DNA of 64,000 nt, from the NCBI GenBank assembly GCA_002786025.1, contig NHNW01000038.1, positions 62,001 through 126,000 of the forward strand, read 5' to 3'. Position 1 is the stretch's first letter, and every line of letters starts with the position of its first letter. A program made the position numbers and the translations under genes. This document shows, one piece after another, positions 11,047 through 23,051 of the stretch. This DNA comes from Zasmidium citrigriseum. Lineage: Eukaryota > Ascomycota > Dothideomycetes > Mycosphaerellales > Mycosphaerellaceae. The notes beneath the pieces were generated by a model that saw only the letters and a program-made list of their open reading frames with translations, had not been told where the DNA came from and searched no databases.

Positions 11047-14000
11047 ATGGTAGGCTCTGAGCCTCCGAGTGAGGGAGGAGTGAGGAGGAGGCATTCTGGA
11101 CAGCATGAGGATAGTGATGGAGAGGTCAGTCGGGAGCATGATGGTGTCCAGACTGGGACCAGATCGATCAACGATACACGGCAATCTACGGATCATGGGC
11201 AGCGAGTGCGGTTCTCTCAAGACGTGGAACGGCGACCTTCGAATAAAAAGAGGAAGAGCGATGAGATAATAGACACTGGAGACGATGGGTCAGAACAGCG
11301 ATCAAAGGCACCTAACCTTTCAGTGGACACTCAAGCTACTGCCGAGGGTCGTGTGACGAGCATCATGGGCGAGGGCACTGTAAGGTCTCCTACAAGTGGC
11401 TCGAATCCTGTGTCGCCGCAGTACGAGCTGGGCTCTCCATGGTCGGCAAGGAGCCGGGGCATGTCATTGAGGTCGTCGCTGTTCATGAGAAATATGGGTC
11501 GGAGACAGTCTTATGGGATCGAGCTGCAAGATGTTGGATCGTCTAGTGGTGAGGGAGGGAACAATACCAGGCCACAGACGGCAAAGAAAGAGTCAAGGAC
11601 ATCCATTACAGTCACGCCGGTGGAGGATTCGTTCTCAAGTCCAATGAAGCCGGCTACCCAAGCGCAGACCGGATCTGCTCTTCCACATTATCAGCAATGG
11701 GTTAAGAAGAATGCTCGAAAGCACTTGCCACTTGAGAGGGTTCAAGAGGTGCTTGAGATTATTCGCAGGTTCGTTCTCTGTATTCAAGAGATTCAACCCT
11801 CGAAAGACGGTCGACATATCCCACTGGACGCTTCCAGGAAGACGGACTTGATTGATGAACGAACTGGAAAGCCATACGTCTCGAATCTCATCCGATCTTC
11901 CAAGTATACGGCATGGAACTTCTTGCCTCGACAGCTGTTCGCACAGTTCTCGAAATTCGCCAACTTCTACTTCCTCTGTGTATCTATCCTCCAGATGATC
12001 CCAGGCCTGAGTACAACGGGTACTTACACAACCATTGTGCCCCTATTGTTCTTCGTGTCTCTCTCCATGGGCAAAGAGGGCTACGAGGACCTGCGGAGGC
12101 ACCGCTTGGACAAAGCTGAGAACAATCGTGAGGCGAAGGTCTTACGCAAGTACCTGGCCGTTGAAGCGACTGACGCAGAGCTCGCGAATACGCCTAATGG
12201 TCCTATTCACTGGGCGCCGGTCAAATGGCAGTCCCTGCAAGTGGGCGATATTGTAAAGCTTGAGCGTGATGAAGCAATCCCGGCCGACATCCTCCTTCTT
12301 GGAAGTAGAGGCCCAAACAACACGGCGTATGTGGAGACCATGGCTCTGGACGGAGAAACCAACCTCAAGCCCAAGCAACCGCTCCCTGCCACTGTCGATG
12401 CGGCCCGAAGTGTTGACACGCTTGCGGCTGCTGAAATGGAAATCGTGGTCGAAGATCCGAACATCGATCTGTACAACTTCGAAGGAAAGCTCACAACCGA
12501 AGGCAAGACATCGCCGCTCACCAACAACGAAATCATCTATCGCGGCAGTGTTCTTCGTAACACCCCTGAAGCTTTCGGCATGATCATCTACAGCGGAGAG
12601 GAGTGCAAGATCCGCATGAATGCCAACAAGAACCCACGTATCAAAGCGCCTCAACTGCAAACCGTCGTCAATAGGATCGTTCTGGCCATCGCCTGCTTTG
12701 TGATCTTCCTGGCTCTGTTCAATTCCATCGCATATCAAGTGTGGCAGAACACAACCGAGGAGAAGGCGTGGTATATCGAAAACGCCCCGGTCTCGTTTGG
12801 CCCTTTGTTCACTTCCTTCATCATCATGTTCAACACGTTGATCCCTCTGTCGCTCTATGTGAGCTTGGAGATTATCAAAGTGGCACAGATGGTCTTGCTG
12901 AACGACATTGATATGTACGATGAGGAGAGCAACACACCTTTTGAAGCTCGGACATCCACGATCAATGAGGAACTTGGGCAAGTTGGGTATATCTTCAGCG
13001 ACAAAACTGGTACCCTCACAGAGAACGTCATGCGATTCAGGAAGATGAGTGTTGCCGGGACAGCCTGGCTTCATGACGTCGATCTACAACAGCAAGAGGA
13101 AGGCGAGTTGCTGAAGCACAAGAAAAGGCAGAGGAGTAAGGGGAAGCGACCCGCCTGGAAACCTCGCAAATCCACATCTCGCTCAGTTGCGACTGCTCGT
13201 GAAGACATAGAGGCCGTCGAGCCTCTCAGGCCGAGTGAGAGTACGCAGCTACCTCGACAATCCACATCTCAATGGAGATCTTCTGCTGTCCCGGCCATGG
13301 AGCAGACTGAACAAAGCACACAGGAGCTGATTGGAAACATCCAGCGTTATCCACACACAGCATTCGCGACCCGTGCCAAGATGATGATCTTATCGATGGC
13401 TGTGTGCCATACCTGTTTGCCAGAACGACCTGAAGATGATCACAGTGATGATGCGGTAACATTCCAGGCCTCATCACCGGATGAACTGGCATTGGTACAG
13501 GCCGCCAAAGAGCTGGGCTACCTGGCTTACGAGCGCGATGCTTCGATCCTCACGCTCAAGACGTATCCTTATGGGCCAGGCGGTGAAGCCGCCTTCGAGA
13601 AGTATGAGATTTTGGATGTCGTGGAGTTCTCATCAAAGCGAAAGAGAATGTCGGTCGTCGTCCGTCTCCCAGATGGCAAGATCTGTACCATTTGCAAAGG
13701 AGCCGATTCAGTCATCATGCCACGCCTTCGTCTGGCAGCAATTGCAAACCAGACGCTTGCTGAGATCGAGAATCGTACTCTGCAGCGCAAGTCCATGGAG
13801 GCGCAAGAAGCACTACGGAGAAGAAGCAGCATGATTGAGCGCCAAGGCAGTGTCTCCAGTATGCCCCGGACGAGCAACTCTCTTGCCAGACGGAGCACGA
13901 CAATCGGAAGACCTAGCATGGGCAGACTGGAACCGATTCGAGACGACGTTGATAACTGGCTCGCGGACAGGGAGCACGACGTTGATTTTTCTCCTAGAGT

Positions 14001-16122
14001 GTCTGCTCATTTCCGAGCGTCCATGGCTCTGTCTGATCATCCACGATCAGACTTGGATGTCGAACCTCCAATCCATGATGCACTTGCGACTGATGAAAAG
14101 TATGTCATCGAGAGATGCCTTCAACATATCAACGACTTTGCGACAGAAGGTCTGCGCACACTACTCTATGGCTATCGCTTCCTGGAGGAAGAAGAGTATC
14201 GATCTTGGAAGAAAGTATTTCACGATGCCAGTACCTCGCTTGTCGACCGCCAGCTTTTGATTGAGAAGGCCGGCGAGATGATCGAGCAGCAGCTGGAGCT
14301 AGGCGGTGCCACTGCTATTGAGGACAAGCTCCAGAAAGGGGTCCCAGAAACCATTGATCGACTCCGCCGCGCGAATATCAAAATGTGGATGCTCACAGGT
14401 GACAAGCGGGAGACTGCTGTCAACATTGGTCACAGCTGTCGACTGATCAAAGACTACTCGTCAGTCACGGTGCTGGACTACGAAGCAGGTGACGTGGAGC
14501 AGAATATCGCAGCTTCGATCATCGACATCAACCGCGGTGGCGTAGCCCACGCCGTGGTGGTCGTTGACGGCCAGACACTCGCCACGATACAAACGGACGA
14601 GGCCCTGCATACATTGTTCCTTGACCTGGCGATCCTGACTGATTCCGTTATCTGCTGCCGAGCATCACCTTCGCAAAAGGCAGGTCTCGTGAACGCCATT
14701 CGGACCCGACTGAAAGGCAGCGTCACACTGGCCATTGGCGATGGAGCGAACGACATTGCCATGATTCAGGAGGCGCAGGTCGGTATTGGGATTACGGGCA
14801 AGGAAGGCCTGCAAGCTGCTCGAACGTCTGACTATGCCATCGCGCAATTCAGGTTCCTCGCCAAGTTGTTGCTGGTGCATGGGCGATGGAATTATATTCG
14901 GACTTGCAAGTATGCTGTTGGGACGTTTTCGAAGGAGGTGAGCCGACCTCTTTTTGAGGGGAGGTTAAAGATACGTTACTGACGACTCGCAGATGTTGTT
15001 CTATCTGACGCAGGCTCTCTATCAACGCTACAATGGCTACAGCGGTACCAGCTTGTACGAGTCTTGGTCGCTCTCGATGTTCAACACTCTGTTTACGAGT
15101 TTGGTAAGCCTCTCCTGGCGGACTTCTGCTTGGCTAAGCTGACTGTTTTCAGACAATCATCTTTTTGGGCATCTTTGAGCAGGATCTCAGAGCTTCGACG
15201 TTGTTGGCTGTTCCTGAATTGTATACCAAGGGTCAGCGTTCTGGAGGCTTCAATCTCAAGGTCTATCTCGGGTGGATGGTAAGCTTCATCGCGTTGACTG
15301 TTTGATGCTGCGAATACTGACGTTCAAATGTAGTTCATCGCCGTCTCCGAAGCAATGATCATCTTCTTCACCATGTGGGGCCTCTGGGGAGACGCAATAG
15401 TAAGTCCACCTACCCCCTTTCCTCTAACCCCGATCTAACAACCTACTTCCCAGTTCTCCGCCGAGAACACCATCTTCCCCATGGGCAACATGACCTTCAC
15501 CGCCTGCGTCATCGTAATCACGCTCAAACTCCAAATCATCGAACAACGCTACAAATCCATCATGGCGGTCATCGCCTGCGTCCTTTCCGTCGGCGGCTGG
15601 TTCCTCTGGAACATCATCCTCGGCGCCCTCTACGCCAACAACATGGAATACAACGTCAAAGGCGGCATCTTCAACCGCTGGGGTCAAAGTGGACTCTGGT
15701 GGCTCGTCCTCATCATCAGCGTTGTCGCGTGTGCGTTACTCGAGATCGGCATCCGGGCGACGAAAGCCGCGTTCTGGCCGACGGACGTCGAAGTTTTCCA
15801 GACACTGGAAGTAGATTTGAGTGTGCGGAAGAGATTTGAAGAGGCCGCGGCGCCTTGGATGCAGAATGGCTGGGATCACGGGGAGAAGAAGTCTAGTTTG
15901 GAGGTTGCGAGGGAGAAGGAGGAGGCTATTAAGCGAGAAGGGGAAATTGAGGAGTTGTTGAGTCGGCCGCGGACTATGGAGGAGGGATTGGCGGGGTTGG
16001 AGAGGGTAGAGACGGAGGAGGAGATTGTTATGGTTGTGGATGGGGGTGGCAGGCAGAGGACTGATTTGAGTGAGATGTTGAGTCGACGGTTTGGACTTCC
16101 CAGGAGGGAGAGTTTGGGTTGA
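11047..16122 (+). CDS. dnf3: P4-type ATPase, phospholipid flippase (Dnf3 class)
   Basis: Moves phospholipids from the outer to the cytosolic leaflet of Golgi/plasma membranes using ATP. Exons are 11047-14937, 14993-15103, 15153-15278, 15334-15399 and 15454-16122, giving 1620 residues. A disordered N-terminus of about 215 residues precedes the core. PYVSNLIRSSKYTAWNFLPRQ opens the P4 domain; DGET (about residue 435) is the actuator motif, DKTGTLT (about 652) carries the phosphorylated Asp, KGADS binds nucleotide, and GDGAND (about 1230) is the hinge. The last ten or so kilobase-scale residues are spread over the small 3' exons and contain the final membrane helices. Wording such as KYAVGTFSKE, FYLTQALYQR and PELYTKGQRSGG matches the Dnf3 class better than Dnf1/2, Drs2 or Neo1. 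A Ser/Arg-rich insert at about 920-1015 carries several RRS-type sites that may be kinase targets. It normally acts with a Cdc50-family subunit, not seen here. Confidence 0.95.
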
Positions 16123-18110
16123 GGGATTGTTATGATGGGATGATTGAGTTGGATGATGGGATGTTTGATGATACCCAATTCTTATTGAACGAACACCTTT
16201 GACTCGCTACGCTGAAGCTCCGTCCATCAACGTCTAGCAAAGTTTTCTCTTGCATCTTACTGCTCACGCGTGACGTCCATCGGGGTATTGCTTGCAGGCG
16301 GTTTCTCGGCTCTGAGCTCAGCATACACGTATATGTCGCAACAGGGCACGACCATGTTTCGAATCCTCCGTGCGACAAGAGACACATCGTCAACAAGATG
16401 GCTCATCGCACAGCACGTAGAAGCAAAAACTTCTAAGACATAGAACTATATGTCAGCAATAGAACGTTGATCGATCCCACACGTGACCTTTCTCTCCGCT
16501 GCAGTCAGCGGAGGAGGGGGCACGTCATCTCGATCCGACCCTCCTCATCATCCTACTCCCAAATTTAAGAACTGCGGGCGAAGGATGATGAGGAGAGATG
16601 TTCTGCAGAAAGACAGATGTAAAACGGGTAGACGCGGTGCGATCGAGGATGGCGCGCTCGATCCGGAGAACTTGGGGCAGCACGTGCAGGTAGTGTGGTT
16701 TTTCTCCGCTCGTGCATGGCGTTTTGCTCTTCTTTTTCTGTTGGGGAACAGCTGCAGGTAGGTGGAGTCGTAGGCGAGGAAGTTGTACAGTATTGATTCT
16801 GCATTTGGCGACGAAAGAGGAGACATTGCAGACACGTCGACGCGCTTGGGACGTGGATCATGGGTGATGAGTGCGCGCCATGGCACAGAGAGCGGGACGG
16901 CACATGCTGGCAACCATGTTTTGCATGCACAGCGCAGCGCAGCACACGTTTTGTCGCGGCAAACGGTTTCTGGTTTGGGCGACAAGGCGATGAAACGTCG
17001 CTGATTGCAAGTCTCTTCCTCAGGCCAAGTCGGATGCAGCCGCCCTGTGGGAAAGAGACAGCAGCACTGATGAGCAGGGTCGGCGATGTTGCATCGATGC
17101 GCCACCAGAGAAGGGCTCTGCAATTGTCAGCGGGAGTGTGTCGGCGGCGCGCGATGACGGAGAAGGTATCGGCGTATTGTCAGAGGAGCAGCGCAATTCT
17201 AGCTCTGGCGGTCATGCAATAGTGAAGACACGAGTAAGAGGAAATTGCTGTCAGCTCGCAGAGTCGGACAGCGGCGTGTTGTGCGTGTTGTGACTTTGAT
17301 GACTTTGATGAGGTCTGGGTAATTTGATGCTGAGCGCTGGAGGCGAAGGCGGTTGTTTCAAGTCATGGCGCGAGTCTGTCTTGCCGTCAACGCTGATGCT
17401 TCTTCCACCACCCAACACCACAACACCGTCCTGCACGCTTATTGAGAATCTTGAATACGCGGCATCGAAGAATACAAGACAATAAATAATCGACATCGTC
17501 AGGCATCATCTGTTGGGATTAGGTTTGCAGGACTGACGTTCGCTGCCGACGCCCGCCACATTGCTTGGCAGCGCTCGGGCAGGCGCTTCTCGCCTCCTGT
17601 CTGGTGTCTGGCGCCGTCGGCTGTCTGTCTGAGTCTCTGCTCCCAGACGACAGACCACACTCCACTCCGCCCTCCCACCGCCGACCACCACCACAACACA
17701 TCCACCACCGCACCCTCGAATCCTCGCACACACGACTACGCCGCGCTGCCGTCGGGCCGCCGCTGTAGAGGACGTCTGGACGTGCCGGGCGGAGCGCCGA
17801 AGACCATACAGCCTCCTGTGCTTTGTCCCGCCCAGTCACCGCTCAGCCGACTCCATCACCACCACCACTCGACCCGCCCGCCTCCCACGCCGCTGCCGCC
17901 ATCTTGGATTGACGCATAGCGCTTGCATGGTCTGGAGTTTTTGCATGTTGGGTTTGCGAGCGCTCTGATATCCCCTCCCGGACGCCAAACATCTCCCCGG
18001 CTGCGCAATTTACGCCGCCGACCGACTCCATCGAAGTTTGCCCTCCGTCCCATCAACACCGCCCTGGCTCCTGATTGCTAGGACGCCAGGCGTCGTTCTC
18101 AGACGCAAAC
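16123..18110. other. Intergenic region upstream of samB homologue
   Basis: About 2 kb with no supportable gene. It contains a CACGTG box near 16480, a short direct repeat of tgactttga near 17291-17310, and a CCA/CAC-rich pyrimidine-strand leader between 17640 and 18110 that probably forms the long 5' leader of the next gene. The overlapping minus-strand frames at 17499-17839 are low-complexity Arg/Gly strings and are not called. Confidence 0.5.
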
Positions 18111-20066
18111 ATGCGCGAGGTCAACTTCAGCATCCCCAGCGCAAACAAGGCGTCCGTCGGTATCACCACCGCCCTCTATGACCGCCGAGCGCTGGACTGC
18201 ACCTCCACCCTCCCTCTCATCAACTCTCTCAACAACCTCGCATACCTCACTACCTCCTCTGGCCGCATTCGGGATATTCTGACCGTCGATGGCGGTATCG
18301 AACGCCTGGTATGCATTCTCAAGGAGGGGCGGAGCAAGGACATGATGGAGATGTGGAAATGGAACTTGGCCTTTCAATGCATAGTGAACATTGGCGTCAG
18401 AGGCTCCGAGGCCGTGCGGACGCGTGTGGTTGAGGCCGACATGGTGCCTGTTATCGCCACGATACTGGACAATTACTTCCAGGTCATCGAGAAGTGCCGA
18501 GAAAGGCAGGAGTTGGAGAGCCGGAGGAAATGCCCTTTCTCGAGAGGCTTCTCGCGCTCTTCATCCCGCAACAATGAGGCCTACGAGAGACGGTCTAGGA
18601 GACACGCCCCACCTCCAATCTCGATTCCCGACCCAAGAGAAGACCCGGAGGCTGATGAACCGACGAGCGAGGTCACTCCCACCGCACACACGGCTAATCT
18701 CTCCCTCAGTTCACCACCAGAAAGGACTCTCTTCACCCGCCAGCACAGCCATCAAAGGTCACAAGGGCAACGGGCGCAGTTTGGGACGCCAACGGCCTCC
18801 AACAGCCGCTCGGAACCACCAATGTCTGCTATGACTTTGCAAAGCAACGCGGGCCACAACTTTGTCAGACCCGTTCGCGACATCGATAGGCTGCCCTCCA
18901 TGATTCCACAGCTACACGCCGAGTTGAGCTCGCAGCCTCAATCTCCAACAACCCCCGGTGCGCCCGCACAAAGATCTCACAGTCCCAGAGCATCTGGCAG
19001 CGATGTTCGGCCCCGCCGCCGGCCTTCAATCCGACACCAACTCTCCATCTCCGGATCTGATGACGACGGACAGCTTGAGGAAAGCGTTTCGGACGAATCG
19101 AATGCCAATGAGGCCGAGCCAATGGTTGGGATTCAAAGCGACATTGTCATGCAAGACATTGTAGACGATGACAGCGCACTGGACGGCCAGGGGAACGGTG
19201 TCGCACTCACAGTACCGGATATGTCCAGTCGGGAGGACGAGACCTTTAACATCACACACAGATCAGCAGACGGAAGCATCGTGAACCCCGCTACGACGCC
19301 AACTCAGAGGCAGATGAACCAGACCCAACTACCTCCTCCTGTAAACTCCGTCAATGCGACGCCTCCTAACCTCCACGCGCCGACATCATGGTACCCTTCA
19401 CGAGGACTCCCCTTGGACAGACCTGCGCCTGCCAGCATGCTCGCCGCCGTGCCACGCGACGAAGATGTATTAATGTCTCTACAGCTCTTGGCATATGTGT
19501 CGAAGTATTGCAACCTACGATCCTACTTCCAGCAGTCACGACTTGTCCCACGGCTCATGATTGGCAAAGACTTGCGAATGCTCGACCCCGACTACAACCC
19601 AGCATCCGACCCTACCCCTACACAAGAAGAGCTTGACGACGAATGGGACAACGAGTTCGTAAAGAAGCCTGGGGAGAAACCATACAATATCTTCCCCTTG
19701 ATTGAGAAGTTCACGGCCAAGCCGTCCTCATCACGACACGCCAACCCAGCGTCTCCACAGCAAGGAGACATGCAATACTGGGCTGGAGTAGTGATGAGGA
19801 ACCTCTGCCGGAAGGACGATAGCCGCGGTGGCATCAGACAATGCGCCTACTGGCAATGCGGCAAGTGGGAAGAATTCACCAGGCAATTCGCAAAGTGCCG
19901 ACGCTGCAGGCGGACGAAATACTGCAGCAAGGAATGCCAAAAAGGAGCTTGGGGGAGCCATCGATTTTGGTGCGTCGCGGCCGAAGATGGCAGAGATGGT
20001 GAGGCTGGATCGAGTGACCGACACCACCACCGTCACCATCGATCGCACCACCATCACCATCACTGA
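18111..20066 (+). CDS. samB: MYND-finger developmental protein, samB/Mub1 family
   Basis: Homologue of Aspergillus SamB and yeast Mub1, linked to cell polarity, septum placement and sporulation in moulds and to ubiquitin-ligase adaptor function in yeast. Single exon, 651 residues from the ATG at 18111; the frame extends upstream only with a TTG. The N-terminus (MREVNFSIPSANKASVGIT, then DRRALDCTSTLPLINSLNNL) and the armadillo-like block to about residue 140 are the family hallmarks. A long disordered Ser/Pro region follows. The MYND zinc finger lies at about 577-620 with CxxC, CRRCRRTKYCSKECQ and a final HRFWC. The protein ends in an unusual run rich in histidine (DRHHHRHHRSHHHHHH), encoded by CAC/CAT repeats. 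It lies tail to tail with atg16. Identity is very secure; exact function in this species is inferred. Confidence 0.95.
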   Translation: MREVNFSIPSANKASVGITTALYDRRALDCTSTLPLINSLNNLAYLTTSSGRIRDILTVDGGIERLVCILKEGRSKDMMEMWKWNLAFQCIVNIGVRGSEAVRTRVVEADMVPVIATILDNYFQVIEKCRERQELESRRKCPFSRGFSRSSSRNNEAYERRSRRHAPPPISIPDPREDPEADEPTSEVTPTAHTANLSLSSPPERTLFTRQHSHQRSQGQRAQFGTPTASNSRSEPPMSAMTLQSNAGHNFVRPVRDIDRLPSMIPQLHAELSSQPQSPTTPGAPAQRSHSPRASGSDVRPRRRPSIRHQLSISGSDDDGQLEESVSDESNANEAEPMVGIQSDIVMQDIVDDDSALDGQGNGVALTVPDMSSREDETFNITHRSADGSIVNPATTPTQRQMNQTQLPPPVNSVNATPPNLHAPTSWYPSRGLPLDRPAPASMLAAVPRDEDVLMSLQLLAYVSKYCNLRSYFQQSRLVPRLMIGKDLRMLDPDYNPASDPTPTQEELDDEWDNEFVKKPGEKPYNIFPLIEKFTAKPSSSRHANPASPQQGDMQYWAGVVMRNLCRKDDSRGGIRQCAYWQCGKWEEFTRQFAKCRRCRRTKYCSKECQKGAWGSHRFWCVAAEDGRDGEAGSSDRHHHRHHRSHHHHHH

Positions 20067-20751
20067 GTGCCGGACGCCAAACACCCTTGGAGGCGTAATG
20101 TTTATACGAGGGGGGATTGACGCCTTTGCTTTTGAGGTTGCAACAACATATTGCTTCAGGGACATCAGCATAGCCAGGCGTTTCAACAGGCGTTTCACAT
20201 TTCCCAGGAAGGCAACACAGAGCAACCGAATCGAACCTACGACACGCTGGCGGCCTTTAACGGAGAACAATGAAATCTGGAATCTAAAGTCACGACTACG
20301 AATCACTTGAGCCCCATCAGCCTTCGGAAGCATTGCAAATCGCGATTTGAATTATGGGTGGCTGAAAGTGATTCTTTTCCCGTTTGTTGCTTTGCTTTGT
20401 TTCTTATTGGAAAGGATACCACCCAATACGTTTGCTTTGATATTTGAGCATGGGCATTGGCTACCACTGCCTCTCTCCGAAGGATGGAGAGTGTTGAGCC
20501 GTGGGCGGCGTAATGCTGGGATATGGATATGGAATGGAATGGAATGGAATGGCGGGAATGATGGCGTATTGACGGGGACAACTCTTGATGTACGGACTTT
20601 GCAGAGTATTTTTAACCAATGTTCGAAATGATGCTTCAAGTCTCGTGATTTCGTTCTTCGTCTCGATCTTGATCTTGATCTATCGACTGTGACTGTGGGT
20701 TGGTCTGCTTCCCATCTCTCGATGCCTTGCCATATCTATCGCCCGTAATGT
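20067..20751. other. Convergent 3' region between samB and atg16
   Basis: Shared terminal region of two converging genes. It holds a (GGAAT)n microsatellite, listed separately. No gene is seen. Confidence 0.5.
20531..20550. repeat. GGAAT x4 microsatellite
   Basis: Four exact GGAAT units lie in the convergent 3' region of samB and atg16, preceded by two GGATAT units. It is likely a simple slippage repeat. Confidence 0.85.
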
Positions 20752-21419
20752 TCACGCCCACTTCGAATCCCGGTTCACCCTCTCCGCCTCCTCCCCCATC
20801 CTCTTCATCCACCGCTCCACCAACTGCTTATTCTCCGCCTCAGCCGCTTCTCGCTTCTGCTCCGCCATATTCAACTGCAATTGCAACGCCACCATCTCAT
20901 CCTGTGCGTTCTCCACCAGGTTTGCTTTGCCCTTGATCTCGCCTTCTTTGTCCTTTAATCTCCTCTCCAAGTCGGTCTTTTGACGTTGGAGGAGCGTTAT
21001 CTGGGATTGTGATTGCTTGTTGGTGGATTGGAGGGTTGTGAGTTCGGTTTGGAGGTTGTTGAGCTGGGTTTGGAGGGTTTGGCGGGCTTTTTGAGTTGTG
21101 GCGAGGTCCAAGCGGAGGGTTGAGAGGGGGTCTGTTGTGGGCTCGTCTGAAGTGGAGGGTTGTTTTGAGGTGGAGCGGAGGCTTGGTTTTGGGGAAGCGG
21201 ATGTTGGTGGTGGTGAAGCTGTCGTTTGCGGCGGTGCTGCTATTGAGAGATTTGCCGTTCGGTCGGCGAGCTTCGTGACTGCCCATCTATAAGCATCGAC
21301 TCTGTTGAGTCTGGAGGTTGTTTGGAAAACATACAGGCATCGATATACGGTTTATGCGCTTTCTCCCGCGCATCTCGCACGTCCAGCGCGGCCGAGTACT
21401 GTTCCATCCAATCCGTCAT
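20752..21419 (-). CDS. atg16: Autophagy protein Atg16
   Basis: Coiled-coil partner of the Atg12-Atg5 conjugate, needed for Atg8 lipidation at the growing autophagosome. Exon 1 is 21335-21419 and exon 2 is 20752-21278, with a 56-nt intron; the product is 203 residues, the usual length in moulds. Residues 1-28 (MTDWMEQYSAALDVRDAREK then AHKPYIDA) form the amphipathic Atg5-binding helix. I chose the acceptor GGGCAG at 21279-21284 because it gives YIDAFTKLADRT, the expected family sequence; the ATAG seven bases earlier would shift the frame. A Pro/Ser linker leads into a heptad-rich coiled coil at about 85-195, with the conserved DKEGEIKGKANLVENAQDEM stretch. It is divergent from the GH76-type gene with 402 bp between the starts. 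Confidence 0.93.
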
Positions 21420-21821
21420 CGTATCGGTGGGTGATGATGTGAAGGCTTGTCACGAGAAGCGCCAGGCTTCATCGTGGTTGTAGATGTGGGATGGAGGAGT
21501 GAAGTCGTAGCACAGGTTCACATGCCAGGCCGCGAAGCTGGAATTTGGCGGGGCAGGGATTTGGGGACTTGATGTCACTGGCCATGTGGAATCCACGCAC
21601 ACGCAAGGACCGATTGATTACTTACCAACGGGACTCCATATTATTGCGTGGCTTCTCTTGTTTGTCCGCTGTCTTCCGGATTCGTTGACTTCATCTCTCT
21701 TTCTCCTACTTTTACGGTTTGAGGAAGATACTGCAAGGGAAGTTGAGCTCAAGTATGGACATTACCTGAACGCCATATCGCCACTATCGTTGAGAAGCAT
21801 TCGAACTCGAATAACAGAATA
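21420..21821. promoter_or_regulatory. Divergent promoter region of atg16 and GH76-type gene
   Basis: 402 bp separate the two start codons, so both promoters must lie here or overlap. I see no strong TATA element. The functional role is inferred from gene orientation only. Confidence 0.5.
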
Positions 21822-23051
21822 ATGGCCTCAAAAAAACAGCTACAAAATGCCATCCAGGCATGCCCTCATCCCGAACAACCACCACCATGGGCATCGAATC
21901 CCTACCTTTCCCCATCGAATCTAGAAAGCATCACCCAACGCTGCATCGACGTTTACCTCATGTCCAAGCAACCCAACGGAGAGATGGGCGGAATAGGCTG
22001 GTGGCAGTCTGCCAACGGATATACCGCAATAGCACTCCACGACATCTATTCAAACTCCTCGAAGAACCTCTCGACTCTTGCCACGGCCCTTCGAGAATGC
22101 GAAAAGCGCAGACCTGGCTTCTTCAACGAGTTTAACGACGATACGCTTTGGTGGGGTTTGTGTTGTCTCCATGTGTACCAGATGGGAGGTGATGGCTGGT
22201 TCCTGGAGAAGGCCAAGGATGTCTGGAAGCATGTGAAGGATGTTGGCGGTGTTTGTGGACGAGGACAGATGAAGTTTCAGGATATGGATATGGAGGGCGC
22301 GTGTTATTGGAAGACGACGAAGGACTGCGAGCAGATCAATTCGATATCGACGGGTCTTTTTGCTGAGTTGAGTGTGCGTCTCGCCTTGATTGAGAGGAGT
22401 ACTTCGTCGAAGAGTCACTTCCTGGGCTCACTTTTCCATCGCAAGGATGCCTCGTTTGATGAGTATGTTGAGACAGCTCGATGTTCGCTGGGATGGATCC
22501 TTCGATGTCGGTATCGATCGGAAGAGGCTCTCGTTCTCGACAACATCATGCTCAAGAGGCAGGAAGCCAGAGATTGGACGTTCACATACACCACAGGTGT
22601 AGCGATTGGTGTGTGCGCACTTTTGTACGAGGCAACACAAGAGCATGAGTATCTTTCTCTTGCGTGCATCATGGCAACCAAGGCAATGAGACGACGCTCC
22701 TGGGTCGAAGAGAACGGAGTTTTGACCGAGCACGGCGCATATGGCAAAGGAAACCACGAGCCGTGGAAGAACAGCGATGCCGTGGGATTCAAGGCCGTCC
22801 TCATCAGGCATCTCGCAACCTTGTACGGCGTCATTCGTCGAACCGCGTCCGTCGGCCAAAGAGCTCGTGGTACTGCCGATTTGATCAAGACATTCGTTAA
22901 TGTCAACCTACAGAGTCAGCTCGAACGCAACACCAACGGGAACGGCCAATATGGTCCATGGTGGAACGGGCCATTCGAGATGCCAACAAGCCATTCGCAG
23001 ATGGCAGTTCTGGATGTCATGGCCGCCGCGATTCTGGCGAACACAACATGA
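21822..23051 (+). CDS. Glycoside hydrolase family 76-type protein (alpha-1,6-mannanase fold), no signal peptide
   Basis: An (alpha/alpha)6-barrel protein resembling GH76 endo-alpha-1,6-mannanases. Single exon, 409 residues, ATG at 21822. Family features in order: GGIGWWQSANGYTAIALHDI near residue 60 (entry helix), FNDDTLWWGL near 105 with the adjacent Asp-Asp pair that serves as catalytic residues in GH76, WKTTKDCEQINSISTGLFAE near 165, WTFTYTTGVAIGV near 245, the GVLTEH...DAVGFKAVLIRHLA block near 300-340 and a final GPWWNGPFEM. The N-terminus (MASKKQLQNAIQACPHPEQP) is polar, without a signal peptide, and there is no GPI tail, unlike the Dcw1/Dfg5 wall enzymes of the family. It may therefore act in the cytosol. 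The substrate is not known. Confidence 0.85.
   Translation: MASKKQLQNAIQACPHPEQPPPWASNPYLSPSNLESITQRCIDVYLMSKQPNGEMGGIGWWQSANGYTAIALHDIYSNSSKNLSTLATALRECEKRRPGFFNEFNDDTLWWGLCCLHVYQMGGDGWFLEKAKDVWKHVKDVGGVCGRGQMKFQDMDMEGACYWKTTKDCEQINSISTGLFAELSVRLALIERSTSSKSHFLGSLFHRKDASFDEYVETARCSLGWILRCRYRSEEALVLDNIMLKRQEARDWTFTYTTGVAIGVCALLYEATQEHEYLSLACIMATKAMRRRSWVEENGVLTEHGAYGKGNHEPWKNSDAVGFKAVLIRHLATLYGVIRRTASVGQRARGTADLIKTFVNVNLQSQLERNTNGNGQYGPWWNGPFEMPTSHSQMAVLDVMAAAILANTT

Noticed and set aside
12142..13074. 310-codon minus-strand frame
   Set aside because: It is antisense to the flippase, whose motifs are intact in the plus strand.
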